A stretch of 64,000 nt of DNA, taken from a virus. Below the pieces are notes generated by a model. It was not told where the DNA came from. It did no database searches and saw only the letters and a list, made by a program, of their open reading frames with translations. The stretch's first letter is position 1, and each line of letters begins with the position of its first letter. Shown in pieces: positions 41,688 to 51,362 of this stretch. Both the position numbers and the translations under genes were made by a program. The stretch spans positions 1 through 64,000 of the IMG/VR virus record IMGVR_UViG_3300025009_000099, one strand, 5' to 3'.

Positions 41688-42740
41688 TTATTTACCTTCT
41701 GCCCAAGATGGTAAATATTTATATCTTGCTTTAAACTTAGCTGCTGTTTGAGGATTCTTTCGTAAGTAATCAAGAGCAGGATGATTTTTTGGAAGTTCCA
41801 TTGGTTGGCCAAGTTGTTCTGGTGTTCCATCAACATAGCCAGTCTCGTCAGCATTTGGCATTAGAAGTCTTTGTCTCTTAGTATTTCCAGTAGGATCAAT
41901 AGGATCGGATTCCTCAATTAGCATAGGTTTTAATTTAGCTTCCTTAACTGAAGGATTCTGTAATACCTGACCTTGAATATCACGTAACTTATTTTCTGCA
42001 ATAACACCTTGTGCATCAATCCTATTCTTCTCTGCATCAAGAGAAAGTTGATCCTTTGCAATCTGGTTACGATCTAAAGTAGAAAGAAAATTTGCACGAT
42101 TCATATCTCGATCTGCTTCAGCATTCATTATTTGTGCATCAGCTCGAGCCTGCCTACTTTGCAGACCTCTTACAAACATTCCACCAATACTATCATCTAC
42201 AGGCTGCTCTGTATTTAATGGATTTACTCCGAAGAATCTACCACGAGGTGTATCTCTTCTTACTGCTTGCTGAGCAAAATAATCATCCCAAGTTGGTTGC
42301 TGCCTACCTGACTGATTTATACTTCTTAAGTTAATATTACCTTTATCTCCTTTATCTTCTTTATACGAAAGAGTATTTCCACCAATATCATAAGTAGTTG
42401 TATCTCCATCAGTTGCTACAGTCATTTTACCTAAGTCTGCATCTCTCTGAGCATTAGGAATTTCCTTAAGTTTAGGTAAATTTGAACTTACTGGAGGTTG
42501 ATATAATGAAGGTGTTTTTGGTTCACTTAAAGAAGTTGCTTGAATTATTGGCTTTTGAATATTTTGTGGATTACTTCCACCATAAAATGCTTCATTATTT
42601 GGGTCTCCTGGAATAATTGGGGCTTGTATCTTTTTTAAAGGCTTAGGAACATTAAAATTTTTATCCGTAAATGATTCATCCATAGTAGGAGGCAGACGTA
42701 ATCTTTTCTTTTTTTCTTCTTCAATTTGATTCAAAGCCAT
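41688..42740 (-). CDS. probable internal virion/ejection protein, 350 aa
   Basis: Hydrophilic, with a low-complexity Pro/Gln-rich first half (to about 110), an Arg/Gln/Asp-rich helix around 190-250 (ARADAQIMNAEADRDMNRAN), and a C-terminal helical end. No enzyme motif. It sits between two other structural genes next to the giant, as P22 gp7/gp20/gp16 do, suggesting an ejection protein; that is inference from order. Confidence 0.6.
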   Translation of the reverse strand: MALNQIEEEKKKRLRLPPTMDESFTDKNFNVPKPLKKIQAPIIPGDPNNEAFYGGSNPQNIQKPIIQATSLSEPKTPSLYQPPVSSNLPKLKEIPNAQRDADLGKMTVATDGDTTTYDIGGNTLSYKEDKGDKGNINLRSINQSGRQQPTWDDYFAQQAVRRDTPRGRFFGVNPLNTEQPVDDSIGGMFVRGLQSRQARADAQIMNAEADRDMNRANFLSTLDRNQIAKDQLSLDAEKNRIDAQGVIAENKLRDIQGQVLQNPSVKEAKLKPMLIEESDPIDPTGNTKRQRLLMPNADETGYVDGTPEQLGQPMELPKNHPALDYLRKNPQTAAKFKARYKYLPSWAEGK

Positions 42741-42763
42741 TTTAGCCTCGCAGATTAATTTTA

Positions 42764-43732
42764 TTATTCAAACGCACTAACAGATTGAGATACAATACTG
42801 TTCAAAGACATCAATGCCGCTTGTGCAGTCTTAGCAAAAACATCTGCTGCAGCAGCAAGTGCCTGAACATCAACTTGACTATTCTGAGTAGCATTATCTC
42901 TTCTATGCTTATAAACATCAACCCCTGCACCAAGTTCAGCAAGTTTTGACTGCAAAATCATTTGATCCCTATTCTGCCTTGCTCTGTACCAATCTGCAGC
43001 AGCACTCATCATCTTAGCTTTAATATCAGTATTTAATGCTGCAATTCTTGCTGCTGAATCTGGAGCTACTGCCAGCGCACGAATATAATCTATTGCTGCC
43101 TGCATTGCTGCCAGTCTAGATTCAATAGCTTTACCAATGGCAAACTTAATAGTTTCGATGGCTATCTCAATTTGTTTTACAGCAACAGTCGTTGTCGCGA
43201 TTCCGATCCTGCCTGCCTGTTCAAATGCTGCTTGGTTAAGATCATAAATCATTGGTCCCTGGATAAGTGAAAATCCTCTTGCAGCATATCCAGCAGTTAT
43301 TCCATTAGAAACTCTCTGCCCATCTCTAATAATTCTATCTCTTTCACGCTGAATTATTTGATCCTCAAGTGCTGCCGGAATTCCTGTTCCACCATTAGTA
43401 ATTGTATTTACTAACCAATTTGTCGCTTCATCAAAAGCATCACTTGCCAGGGGATAATAAGTAGCAAAAAAGTTTGCTAATTGATTAGATAACAAGGCAA
43501 TCAATGCATCACGTTCTGCTTCATAATTATATTTTGAATCATCTACTGTAGGTATTTCTGGCTCGATTGCTTCAACAGTAAACCCTGTAGCAGTTGTGGG
43601 TGGAGTAAGATAAAATCCTGCGTTACTTCTAATAAGATCTTCCGCAGCATCTTGAGCAGACTCAGTTGAATTATTTGCAGTAGCAATGGCATTTTCAATA
43701 ATTTGATTTACAATCTCTGCCGTAGTAGCCAT
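42764..43732 (-). CDS. probable helical virion protein, 322 aa
   Basis: Ala-rich and almost wholly helical with few charges at the N-terminus; blocks such as GYAARGFSLIQGPMIYDLN and IEIAIETIKFAIGKAI. It starts inside the stop of the preceding tail gene (TAATG), with AGGAGAC upstream. A likely internal or tail-lumen protein, but no family is certain. Confidence 0.6.
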   Translation of the reverse strand: MATTAEIVNQIIENAIATANNSTESAQDAAEDLIRSNAGFYLTPPTTATGFTVEAIEPEIPTVDDSKYNYEAERDALIALLSNQLANFFATYYPLASDAFDEATNWLVNTITNGGTGIPAALEDQIIQRERDRIIRDGQRVSNGITAGYAARGFSLIQGPMIYDLNQAAFEQAGRIGIATTTVAVKQIEIAIETIKFAIGKAIESRLAAMQAAIDYIRALAVAPDSAARIAALNTDIKAKMMSAAADWYRARQNRDQMILQSKLAELGAGVDVYKHRRDNATQNSQVDVQALAAAADVFAKTAQAALMSLNSIVSQSVSAFE

Positions 43733-45585
43733 TAAAGTCTCCTATTTAATTGCATAATTTCAAACATAATATTTTCAAGATCAAAATTATAACCATTATT
43801 TGTAATTATAAAATTCCAATAATATCCAGAAAGAATACTTCCCATATTAACACGATGCCTTGTAGTAACACTACTCGAATCTTTCATCAAAAATGTACGA
43901 GTTTGTCCATCAGTCTCAACAGTTAATGAAAGTTTTCCACTTGAGTTTAGGCCTAAATAAGCAGAAGTAACTCTCTTCTTATAAAATGATCCTAAATCAG
44001 AACGTCCAAAATCAACTAAAGCATCTATTAAATCTCCATTATCAGTAGTTCCAGTTAATTCATAAATACCATCCATTGCAACACCATAATTTTTGCCTTC
44101 ATACGTATAGAAAGAATTATAACCATAATTATCATATTGACTTGTTGCTTCAGTATCTATGTTAACAACCCAAACTCTAGCAGTCTTATCAAGAATTGCG
44201 GTTGTTCCTTGCCCCGCAATAGTAGTATTGATTGCAACTATATCTTCAGATAATACTGCAGTAAATGTACCAACAACAGTATACGAATCTGAAACAGTAA
44301 GTTGCTCAAGAATATTAGCAATTGCTATTCTTGTTGCAGTAATAGTATCTACAATTGTCCCAGTATTATTTATAAAAATAATATGCTCAACAACTGTCTT
44401 TGATGCATCTAGAACATAAATTTCTTCTAGTAGATATTTCGTCCCAACTGGCGGACCTTCAAACATCATGCCCCATCTTGACGAGAAGATCACACTCAGT
44501 TCACCGTACTCCGCTTCCTCAAACATCCTGCCGATGAGTGATGGAAAGTCGGCGTTGACTTCTCCTCTGCCGATTGTTGTCGTAGTCATCGAGCAAACGA
44601 GTGCTGGTAACATTGCGAAGATAAATTCAGGTGTCGCCGGGACGAAAGCAAGCTCCTCAAGATACGCGGTGAGAGCCGGGAAGGTCGCATCAATTGCCCC
44701 GTAGCCATCGACCGTCTCAAACATCTGACAGCCGAACGCCGGGAAATTTGCCCTGATATAATCCGATGAACTCTTGGCGTACAGTGTGCCGGCGCCAGAG
44801 CAGATCGCCGTTGTCTGCTGGTATGTGAGCGACCCGGTTCCCTCAAGAAATGCCTTGCAAGTCCCTGCTTGGAGTAACCCTGTGCCGCCCAGTGTTGCAG
44901 TGCCAGTAGAGATAACTTCTCCGTCCTCGAATGATGCATCAGTTATCTGGTCGCCGCTGGAGTAGAGCCGACCATAGGCGTACAGGTCGATGAACTCGGG
45001 GACTGGGGTAGGCGTTGTACTGTGGTAAACTACAGTTTCAGTTCCTGTAATCACTGCGTAAACAATCGAGTTATCCACCTGCCGGTAGATCCTGAACTCT
45101 GAATCAAAACTCGGTATACTTTGCAGGCTGGCCTTGAATACCCCGTTCTCGTAAACATGCACTCCTGTAATATCTATCGCCAGGCCATGTGTGAACTGAG
45201 ATATTGACTGTCCGTCCATTCCCGCTGGACCGATCATCATACAGGCCCCTGAGATATCGCCTACTGTGAAGCGCAAGTATGAATGAAAAGGGTTTATGCT
45301 CCTTGCTGTAGTATCCCAGGCACTGCTCATCAGTTTAGCAATCTCCATCACTGGAGCTTCTATAATAGGATTCGTGACTACTGGGTCTTGAGTGGGGGTG
45401 GTGGTGACAACGGTTACAGTTGTTGTGGTAGTTGGAGATGTCCCGGTTACACCAATAGGGATATAGACAGGGGTGCCGTCTGAAGATATTATCCAAGGGT
45501 TGGAGAAGTCAGCCCCGCCGCCACCATACCCGCCACCGAGAACAAGGTCGGTTACTGATCCATCACCAGTATATGTCAGGCTCAT
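43732..45585 (-). CDS. tail protein, possibly chimeric, 617 aa
   Basis: A Gly/Thr-rich N-terminus is followed by a Thr-rich stretch (TTTTTVTVVTTTPTQD). The middle is beta-rich and the C-terminal third (about 470-617, YGYNSFYTYEGKNYGV...) is a distinct domain. Base composition changes near 44460: the first roughly 375 residues are encoded in G+C-rich DNA and the rest in A+T-rich DNA, suggesting recombination within the gene. It overlaps both neighbours by ATGA and TAATG. Probable tail spike or fibre base component; no enzyme motif seen. Confidence 0.6.
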   Translation of the reverse strand: MSLTYTGDGSVTDLVLGGGYGGGGADFSNPWIISSDGTPVYIPIGVTGTSPTTTTTVTVVTTTPTQDPVVTNPIIEAPVMEIAKLMSSAWDTTARSINPFHSYLRFTVGDISGACMMIGPAGMDGQSISQFTHGLAIDITGVHVYENGVFKASLQSIPSFDSEFRIYRQVDNSIVYAVITGTETVVYHSTTPTPVPEFIDLYAYGRLYSSGDQITDASFEDGEVISTGTATLGGTGLLQAGTCKAFLEGTGSLTYQQTTAICSGAGTLYAKSSSDYIRANFPAFGCQMFETVDGYGAIDATFPALTAYLEELAFVPATPEFIFAMLPALVCSMTTTTIGRGEVNADFPSLIGRMFEEAEYGELSVIFSSRWGMMFEGPPVGTKYLLEEIYVLDASKTVVEHIIFINNTGTIVDTITATRIAIANILEQLTVSDSYTVVGTFTAVLSEDIVAINTTIAGQGTTAILDKTARVWVVNIDTEATSQYDNYGYNSFYTYEGKNYGVAMDGIYELTGTTDNGDLIDALVDFGRSDLGSFYKKRVTSAYLGLNSSGKLSLTVETDGQTRTFLMKDSSSVTTRHRVNMGSILSGYYWNFIITNNGYNFDLENIMFEIMQLNRRL

Positions 45586-45998
45586 ATCAGTACCTCCTGA
45601 GTCGGGTAGTTGGTCGAGTCATATCCGACGAAAACGTAGAATCCAATGCCGCTTACCCCGTACCACGAAGCGACGTAATTATCCCCCGGCCACACATAAA
45701 GAGGTTTCCCCCAGTCCTGATAGAGTTTCTGAGTAAACAGGGTGGTCTTCATTGGTTCTTCTGCCCAGCCGAACAACGCCTCTTTCAAGAATGCAACTTC
45801 TGAGGCAGTCGCAACCCTGATATCAATGGCAAGGGTGGTGGTAGATTCAGTAGGATACGTTTGAATGACTGGCAAAGCACCCCCCACATATTCTCCAGTC
45901 GGATACTCAACCACTGACACCGATCCTTGTGAGGATAGAGTGCTGCCAGTACCAGCCGGGACAACTATGTATCGCCAATCTTTTGAAAGTATAGTCAT
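45582..45998 (-). CDS. unknown tail protein, 138 aa
   Basis: ATGA overlaps on both sides tie it to the tail genes. Beta-rich, aromatic (WRYIVVPAG, GFYVFVGYDS). No family recognised. Confidence 0.6.
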   Translation of the reverse strand: MTILSKDWRYIVVPAGTGSTLSSQGSVSVVEYPTGEYVGGALPVIQTYPTESTTTLAIDIRVATASEVAFLKEALFGWAEEPMKTTLFTQKLYQDWGKPLYVWPGDNYVASWYGVSGIGFYVFVGYDSTNYPTQEVLI

Positions 45999-47812
45999 GG
46001 CATTCCTATTGCGTATTTATCGTAAGGGCCGACAGGACTCTGCGGGACTATCGGCGGACACTGGTAGGCGGCGAGGGCGTTACACCTTGGGTCATCACCG
46101 TAGAGCCCAATGGCAAAGTTATCAGCATCTCCGACCGGGAATGGCAGTTCTCCCATTACTCGCCAGGGTTCTGTGCTTGCATCTTCTTCGTCAGTTGCTG
46201 CAGTCCAGTTCAGTGAGGCGAAAGCGTATTTCTCCACCTCTGTCGGAACTCCATCAATAATTTCCTCAATCGTATGCTTGACCACACCTAGCAGAAATAT
46301 TCGTTCAGGCGTAACTATACAAGGACGCACATTGATAAGTTCTACTCCTTCAGAACATTCAGGCAAGATGGTCCAGCCAGTGAATGGGGATCCATAATGT
46401 ACAGCTCTAACGCCAATCTTAACCTTGTTGCTAATACATAAATAAAGATGCGTATCTTCGAATAGTCCTGCATAAGTAATATCTGGTCTTACGCCCTCTT
46501 CTTCAGATACAGAAGTAGGAACAAGAACAGTTGCTATATACAGTCCATCAGGAGTAAACTTAACCGCACCATACTTTCTGGTCCAAGTATAAATAATTCC
46601 TGCATGATCGTGGAACATTACTGAATCGTAGGGCACTGTGAAATTGACATTCGGATATGCACCAGCAACCTGCTCAAACATTCTCTTAGCGTTGAACCAG
46701 TCACCTGAAACTGTCACAATAGCGAGGTCAACAAGCAAAGGCATGAACTGATTTGAATTTACCAAATGCACATTCCCTCCGACTGTCATCGAATAGAACA
46801 GCCTCCACTTCTCTTCATCTGGATTATCGTCATAATATACTGATGCTTCGCAAACTTCCGACCCAGACGAAAACACATGACAAGAAGCGTTGACGGCATG
46901 GAAAAACGTACCTTCAAAAGCATAAGACCCAAGCGGTTCGCATGATCCGTCATTCACCGAGTTGCTGAGAATATTCCGCAGTGCTTCGGGCATGGAGTCG
47001 TTCAGTATCTCGCTGAAGTGGATAGTGTCTTGCATCCCAAAGTCAACGTCGATGCTGTAGCCTACGGCCTTTCTCAAAGGATCACCAACAAAGTCATAAA
47101 TCCATGCACTGTGAAAGGTGGTATATCTATCATCCCCGGTCTTCTGGTAGATCCGCCAGGGGGTATAAGCATCCGCATATTCAATATGCTTGGCAACGCA
47201 GTCTATCCGGCTTGCCTGGCTCCCGTTTGAAATATAGAACGAAGCGGTTTTTTCAAAGACCTGCCTCCACCAGTCGAATGTCCCATCATCAGCAAGGTCG
47301 TACTTCATCGAGTCGGAGACAATGATGTTGAAAGTTTCCCCGTGAAAAGGAAGCAGGACGGGAGAACAAGAATAATCAGTGACAAGGACTGTTCCTGAGT
47401 AGGTGGTATCTCCGTTGAGCAGTCCGAAGTAAGACTGGTTCACCGCAGGCAGGAACTTAACAGGATAATACCCTGTTTCTATCGGAATCTGCCCATCGAA
47501 GAACGTAGTAAACTCCCCGGCAATTCCCAAGTCCTTGAACATCACATACAAGTCTTGGGCTGGATTGAATCCGCCTGCCCAATAATCTGCTACTGCAATC
47601 TTAATTCCATATTGTGTCGAGCAGGCTACAACCGCGCCCATTGGAGCTGTCACTTTGCCGCCGTTTAGGTCTTTACTGAGTTGCCATACCTTAAATCTGA
47701 ACCCATCCCATACCGGACAAGCAGAAGGAATATCCATCTCCTTAATCTGTGCGAGCTTCTTCTTAGCAAACCATCTGCGTTTCAGGCTGCGGTCGCCGTC
47801 GAAGGTAATCAT
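45995..47812 (-). CDS. unknown large tail protein, 605 aa
   Basis: Beta-rich, with many Trp, Tyr and Cys; residues about 100-300 contain several aromatic strands, and the end (DDPRCNALAAYQCPPIVPQSPVG) is Pro- and Cys-rich. Linked to both neighbours by ATGA overlaps. Probably a tail spike or baseplate-like protein. No family recognised. Confidence 0.55.
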   Translation of the reverse strand: MITFDGDRSLKRRWFAKKKLAQIKEMDIPSACPVWDGFRFKVWQLSKDLNGGKVTAPMGAVVACSTQYGIKIAVADYWAGGFNPAQDLYVMFKDLGIAGEFTTFFDGQIPIETGYYPVKFLPAVNQSYFGLLNGDTTYSGTVLVTDYSCSPVLLPFHGETFNIIVSDSMKYDLADDGTFDWWRQVFEKTASFYISNGSQASRIDCVAKHIEYADAYTPWRIYQKTGDDRYTTFHSAWIYDFVGDPLRKAVGYSIDVDFGMQDTIHFSEILNDSMPEALRNILSNSVNDGSCEPLGSYAFEGTFFHAVNASCHVFSSGSEVCEASVYYDDNPDEEKWRLFYSMTVGGNVHLVNSNQFMPLLVDLAIVTVSGDWFNAKRMFEQVAGAYPNVNFTVPYDSVMFHDHAGIIYTWTRKYGAVKFTPDGLYIATVLVPTSVSEEEGVRPDITYAGLFEDTHLYLCISNKVKIGVRAVHYGSPFTGWTILPECSEGVELINVRPCIVTPERIFLLGVVKHTIEEIIDGVPTEVEKYAFASLNWTAATDEEDASTEPWRVMGELPFPVGDADNFAIGLYGDDPRCNALAAYQCPPIVPQSPVGPYDKYAIGMP

Positions 47813-48747
47813 TCAGCAATCTCAGTCTGTCCAGAAAAGTTCGTCCAAAATACTGGTGGAGCAAGGTCATAATCTTGCCACGTTCCATCGGGAGATGTGG
47901 CCGTATAAACAGTTCTGGAAATAGCCAAGAATATCTCACCATTCCAAAATATTTCAGACCATGATGTAGATATTGGCAGCGTCGTAAGCGTCCAATTTAT
48001 TCCATCAGATGATGTGGCGGACGAATTTGAGTTATACGCGATAATGCAAAAAACAGTCCCATTCCACGCGATGGATGCCCATGACCCAGATGAAGGAGTT
48101 GGAAGAACAACCTCTGTCCACGCAACACCATCAGTAGAGATTATACATTTATGCTGGTAACCAGATTTAAGATAGTTTGAGAGAGCACAAAAGATTGTAC
48201 CATTCCAAACTATCTTTTTGTATGTCAGTCCAGAAGGAGCAGCAGTATAACTCCAGGTTGTTCCGTTAGAAGATGTCGCTATCCTATTAGCTCCAACCGC
48301 ACAGAATATACTTCCATTCCAAGTAGCCCCATACAAAGACATTGATGCAGGAAGACTGTGCTGAGTCCATGTTATTCCATCTACCGACCGAAGCATGGTA
48401 GACACTGCAACTGTATCACCACCTATTGCATAAAAAACCCCATCTACCGAGAGAACAACGGAACAGTTTATATCGACAGGGAACGCCCTTTGGGTCCATG
48501 CTTCTCCATCTGGCGAGGTCATAACCATTGTTGCTTTACTACCTGAACAAAAGACTGATCCATTCCAGGCTGTAGATGTAAAACTAGAGGTCCCGGGCAG
48601 TGTTACATTTGCCCATTGCGCACCATCTGATGATATTGAAAAAATGTTACTAAAGTCGAAACTAGAAGCAAGACAGAAAACATTTCCATTCCATGCTATA
48701 GAATCCCAACTTGCTGCAAAATTGGAACTAGATAAAGAAATGATCAT
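47809..48747 (-). CDS. seven-bladed beta-propeller tail protein
   Basis: The 312-residue product has seven repeats of about 42 residues, each with SxDGxxWTxxxLP and WNGxxFC-type strands (WNGNVFC, WNGSVFC, WNGSIFC, WNGTIFC, WNGTVFC, WNGEIFL; the third is VDGVFYA). This is a BNR/sialidase-like propeller, common in receptor-binding phage proteins. No sialidase catalytic set is obvious, so binding rather than cleavage is likelier. Start follows GGAGTAAAGG; ATGA overlap with the next gene. Confidence 0.75.
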   Translation of the reverse strand: MIISLSSSNFAASWDSIAWNGNVFCLASSFDFSNIFSISSDGAQWANVTLPGTSSFTSTAWNGSVFCSGSKATMVMTSPDGEAWTQRAFPVDINCSVVLSVDGVFYAIGGDTVAVSTMLRSVDGITWTQHSLPASMSLYGATWNGSIFCAVGANRIATSSNGTTWSYTAAPSGLTYKKIVWNGTIFCALSNYLKSGYQHKCIISTDGVAWTEVVLPTPSSGSWASIAWNGTVFCIIAYNSNSSATSSDGINWTLTTLPISTSWSEIFWNGEIFLAISRTVYTATSPDGTWQDYDLAPPVFWTNFSGQTEIAE

Positions 48748-48750
48748 CCT

Positions 48751-49215
48751 TTACTCCGCAGGAACTCCAAAGAAAGCAGCGTCAATCCGCTGGGTGTCGC
48801 CGAGGGTCTTGAGTGCGGTGGAGATAATCATCTCCTTGCCGACAGTCCCGACAGTCAACTGAAGGCGTTTCTCTGTGGTAGCAACCCCGCCGGCGTCAGC
48901 CGCGTCAACAATCCGCGCGAATGACGGATATCCGGTAGCCACATAGTCACCCTGCCATACCTCTGCGGATGCCTTAGCGATAACTCCACTTGAAGAAGTC
49001 GTGGCAAGATTAACCCCTGTCCCTGCCCCATTGAGAGACACGGTACAGAGCAATGTTGCCGACCCGATAGAAGCTCCTGCTGTTGCAGGAACAAATGTCA
49101 ATGCTTCTGCAAGAGAAACAGTAGATCCATAGATCTTGATGACTTTACCATTAATCAATGCTTCAGTATCCCCAGTAACATTAAAATGATCCTGTGCTGC
49201 CGTTGATAATTTCAT
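48751..49215 (-). CDS. unknown tail protein, 154 aa
   Basis: TTGAGGTC precedes the ATG. Ala/Gly/Thr-rich with beta strands and a central Gly-Ala-Thr run. Codons are G+C-rich. No family recognised. Confidence 0.6.
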   Translation of the reverse strand: MKLSTAAQDHFNVTGDTEALINGKVIKIYGSTVSLAEALTFVPATAGASIGSATLLCTVSLNGAGTGVNLATTSSSGVIAKASAEVWQGDYVATGYPSFARIVDAADAGGVATTEKRLQLTVGTVGKEMIISTALKTLGDTQRIDAAFFGVPAE

Positions 49216-49222
49216 TATGACC

Positions 49223-49621
49223 TCAATTGACTGCGGCGATTACCTCGCCAATGTTAAGGGAGTGGACCTGTGTAGCGACAAGGGGTCTGTTGGGAAGAAG
49301 GGGACCGGCCATGTAAAAAGTACCGACTGTTGCCGCGCTCCATATCCCTATGTGTGTAACTGTGTACCCTGCTGAACCTGCTGCAACTGTCCAAGAGGCC
49401 GCCAAATCGGACAGGCACATTCCCGTCCCTACAACTGGATCGTCAAAAGTAATAGCCTTCCGTATATAATCTGCATCAGTACCGACTACAACCTCATTAG
49501 CTCCTGTCTCTCCTGGATCATCTGTATGTAAAGAGACAAACCATGCCGTTGGTCTGGTAACTGCCGTAGTAGTAAACATAAAGGTAACAATCAAATCTTC
49601 TGCTGCATTTGAAAAGCTCAT
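49223..49621 (-). CDS. phage tail fibre-like protein, 132 aa
   Basis: MSFSNAAEDLIVTFMF and SLHTDDPGETGANEVVV give the pattern of a small, widespread phage tail-associated family (tail fibre or baseplate). Beta-rich, no enzyme motif. The assignment is by pattern. Confidence 0.6.
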   Translation of the reverse strand: MSFSNAAEDLIVTFMFTTTAVTRPTAWFVSLHTDDPGETGANEVVVGTDADYIRKAITFDDPVVGTGMCLSDLAASWTVAAGSAGYTVTHIGIWSAATVGTFYMAGPLLPNRPLVATQVHSLNIGEVIAAVN

Positions 49622-49624
49622 ATA

Positions 49625-50122
49625 TCACCCCACCAGTGCGAAGCCAACAGGGACACGTAAGGCTCCACCGTTAGAATTGATTATTTCAGGAGACGGAAAC
49701 AGAACTCCTGAACAGAACACTCCAGTAGTTCCATCCCATGTTGGAGACGAAGAAATAAAAGCTCCTCTGACTGTTACTCCAGCAGCAAATTCAAAAATGT
49801 TTGGATCGGCAAGCGTAGTCAATGTCGCGTTGGCAACAGCTGGAAACGTAATGGCTTGTCGTGCTGTACCTGTATAAGACTTGACCTCACCGCAAGCAGC
49901 TATCATCTCAACCATTGTATCTGTAGCAATCGGTTGGTAGTTATTGCCATACAAGCCTAGATACCAGGTTGCATATTGCGATCCTCCAGTAAACGCTGCT
50001 GCGAGCATGTAATTCAGCTCCACAGTTGGCATTATATTATGAACTTGCTGCACCGACAAAACATCTCCGTCAGGTCCAAGGCGTTCAATGGTATAAACAA
50101 ACCCTATTTTTTGTATCTCCAT
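49625..50122 (-). CDS. unknown tail protein, 165 aa
   Basis: I chose the ATG at 50122, behind CGGAGAGC, rather than upstream codons that lie inside the preceding gene. A block YATWYLGLYGNNY and an end ALRVPVGFALVG suggest the same structural class as the 132-residue protein. TAATG overlap with the previous gene. Confidence 0.6.
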   Translation of the reverse strand: MEIQKIGFVYTIERLGPDGDVLSVQQVHNIMPTVELNYMLAAAFTGGSQYATWYLGLYGNNYQPIATDTMVEMIAACGEVKSYTGTARQAITFPAVANATLTTLADPNIFEFAAGVTVRGAFISSSPTWDGTTGVFCSGVLFPSPEIINSNGGALRVPVGFALVG

Positions 50123-51351
50123 TATGCTCTCCGAATTTGTTCTGCAGTTATCCAACTACTTGCTGCCATAGATGACATTGATGAATCTTTAAGACTTGCT
50201 ATTGCTTGTTTTATTCCATTTTCTTCCCTAATCAGCATAGCTCCTTTATCACTATAATCTGGTGCTACTTGATTCTCTTGCATGTTTTTTATTTCTCCTC
50301 CATTTCCTGCCATTATTAAACCTCGCGTTGAAAACCAATATACATTTCCGTTTGCATGTTTTTGACCTGTACCAAGAGCAGCACCATATTCAAGTTTGGT
50401 TAATTGCCGAAAATTCTCAGGCCCACTACCAGCAAAGAAATAAGTCTTATCAGCAACAATCCAAACACCATCATCTACTGGCTCAACAACAGTTATGTCA
50501 TTGCTGAATTGAAAAACACTATTACTTAATTGTGAAACAAGATCAGTTGAATATGCTTCAGTTACATAAAGCAAATTATCTTTTGCAATCAAAAGTCTAC
50601 CATTATGTTCTCGAATAATTTGTCCAGCAGGTGGTTTTGTCATGAATAATGTTTCAAGAACCTTTTCACCATCATAAGCTAGTGTTACTGAATAACTCAG
50701 CGTTCCAATCGCAACATCTCCACACTGATAAAAGACTTGACCATTCGCTGTAGTCATGTACAATCGTATTCCAATAACCTGACTATCACTAGAAGATGGA
50801 AGACTAGTGAAAACAATACTACTATTTTCTGTCACTGAAACTGAAACAATGTCACTTGCTCCAGATTCATTACCAAGTGCATCATAAAAAGTCAGGCAAC
50901 ATAAATAAACTCCTGCACCAAATATTCCAGTAGAAGAATAAACTACTGGAGCAGGTGGATTACTCATGCCCCAATTCTGTGCAGTACCATTTAAAATCTT
51001 TTTTCCTCTCAAACCATCACTAAAAAACAACTCATTGTTATGTTCATAATGAGCAAAAGTATCACCAAGTATTCCACCTGAAATATCAGTTGTTGTCCAA
51101 TCAGTATTAACTTTTTTAAGTACCGTTCCATCAACTACAAACTGACCTTGTGAACAAGAAAAACCATATTTCATATTAAGACCACTACATTTCTTTGTGC
51201 TTCCATTCCGCAGTTTGATTTTACCTGCATTAGTAAAATCAACACTTACAGCATTTCTAACTCTTGCGTTTGAATCGTCTGAATTAACTGGCAAGGAATA
51301 ATCTTCCGCACGATTATTCATGCCCTTAAAAGGCCCAAGTGCAAGTTTCAT
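50122..51351 (-). CDS. P22 gp10-like head-tail hub protein (tentative)
   Basis: The 409-residue product begins MKLALGPFKGMNNRAED, is beta-rich throughout (LYMTTANGQVFYQCGD, WIVADKTYFFAGSG), and ends in a short helix. Length and position just after the adaptor gene fit a DNA stabilisation or tail hub protein such as P22 gp10. Strong AAGGAGA site. The family match is not certain. Confidence 0.6.
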   Translation of the reverse strand: MKLALGPFKGMNNRAEDYSLPVNSDDSNARVRNAVSVDFTNAGKIKLRNGSTKKCSGLNMKYGFSCSQGQFVVDGTVLKKVNTDWTTTDISGGILGDTFAHYEHNNELFFSDGLRGKKILNGTAQNWGMSNPPAPVVYSSTGIFGAGVYLCCLTFYDALGNESGASDIVSVSVTENSSIVFTSLPSSSDSQVIGIRLYMTTANGQVFYQCGDVAIGTLSYSVTLAYDGEKVLETLFMTKPPAGQIIREHNGRLLIAKDNLLYVTEAYSTDLVSQLSNSVFQFSNDITVVEPVDDGVWIVADKTYFFAGSGPENFRQLTKLEYGAALGTGQKHANGNVYWFSTRGLIMAGNGGEIKNMQENQVAPDYSDKGAMLIREENGIKQAIASLKDSSMSSMAASSWITAEQIRRA

Positions 51352-51362
51352 TTTTATCTCCT

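Noticed and set aside
44586-44939. Frames overlapping the tail gene at 43732-45585
   Set aside because: G+C-rich DNA leaves long chance frames; the tail frame is coupled to both neighbours by overlaps.
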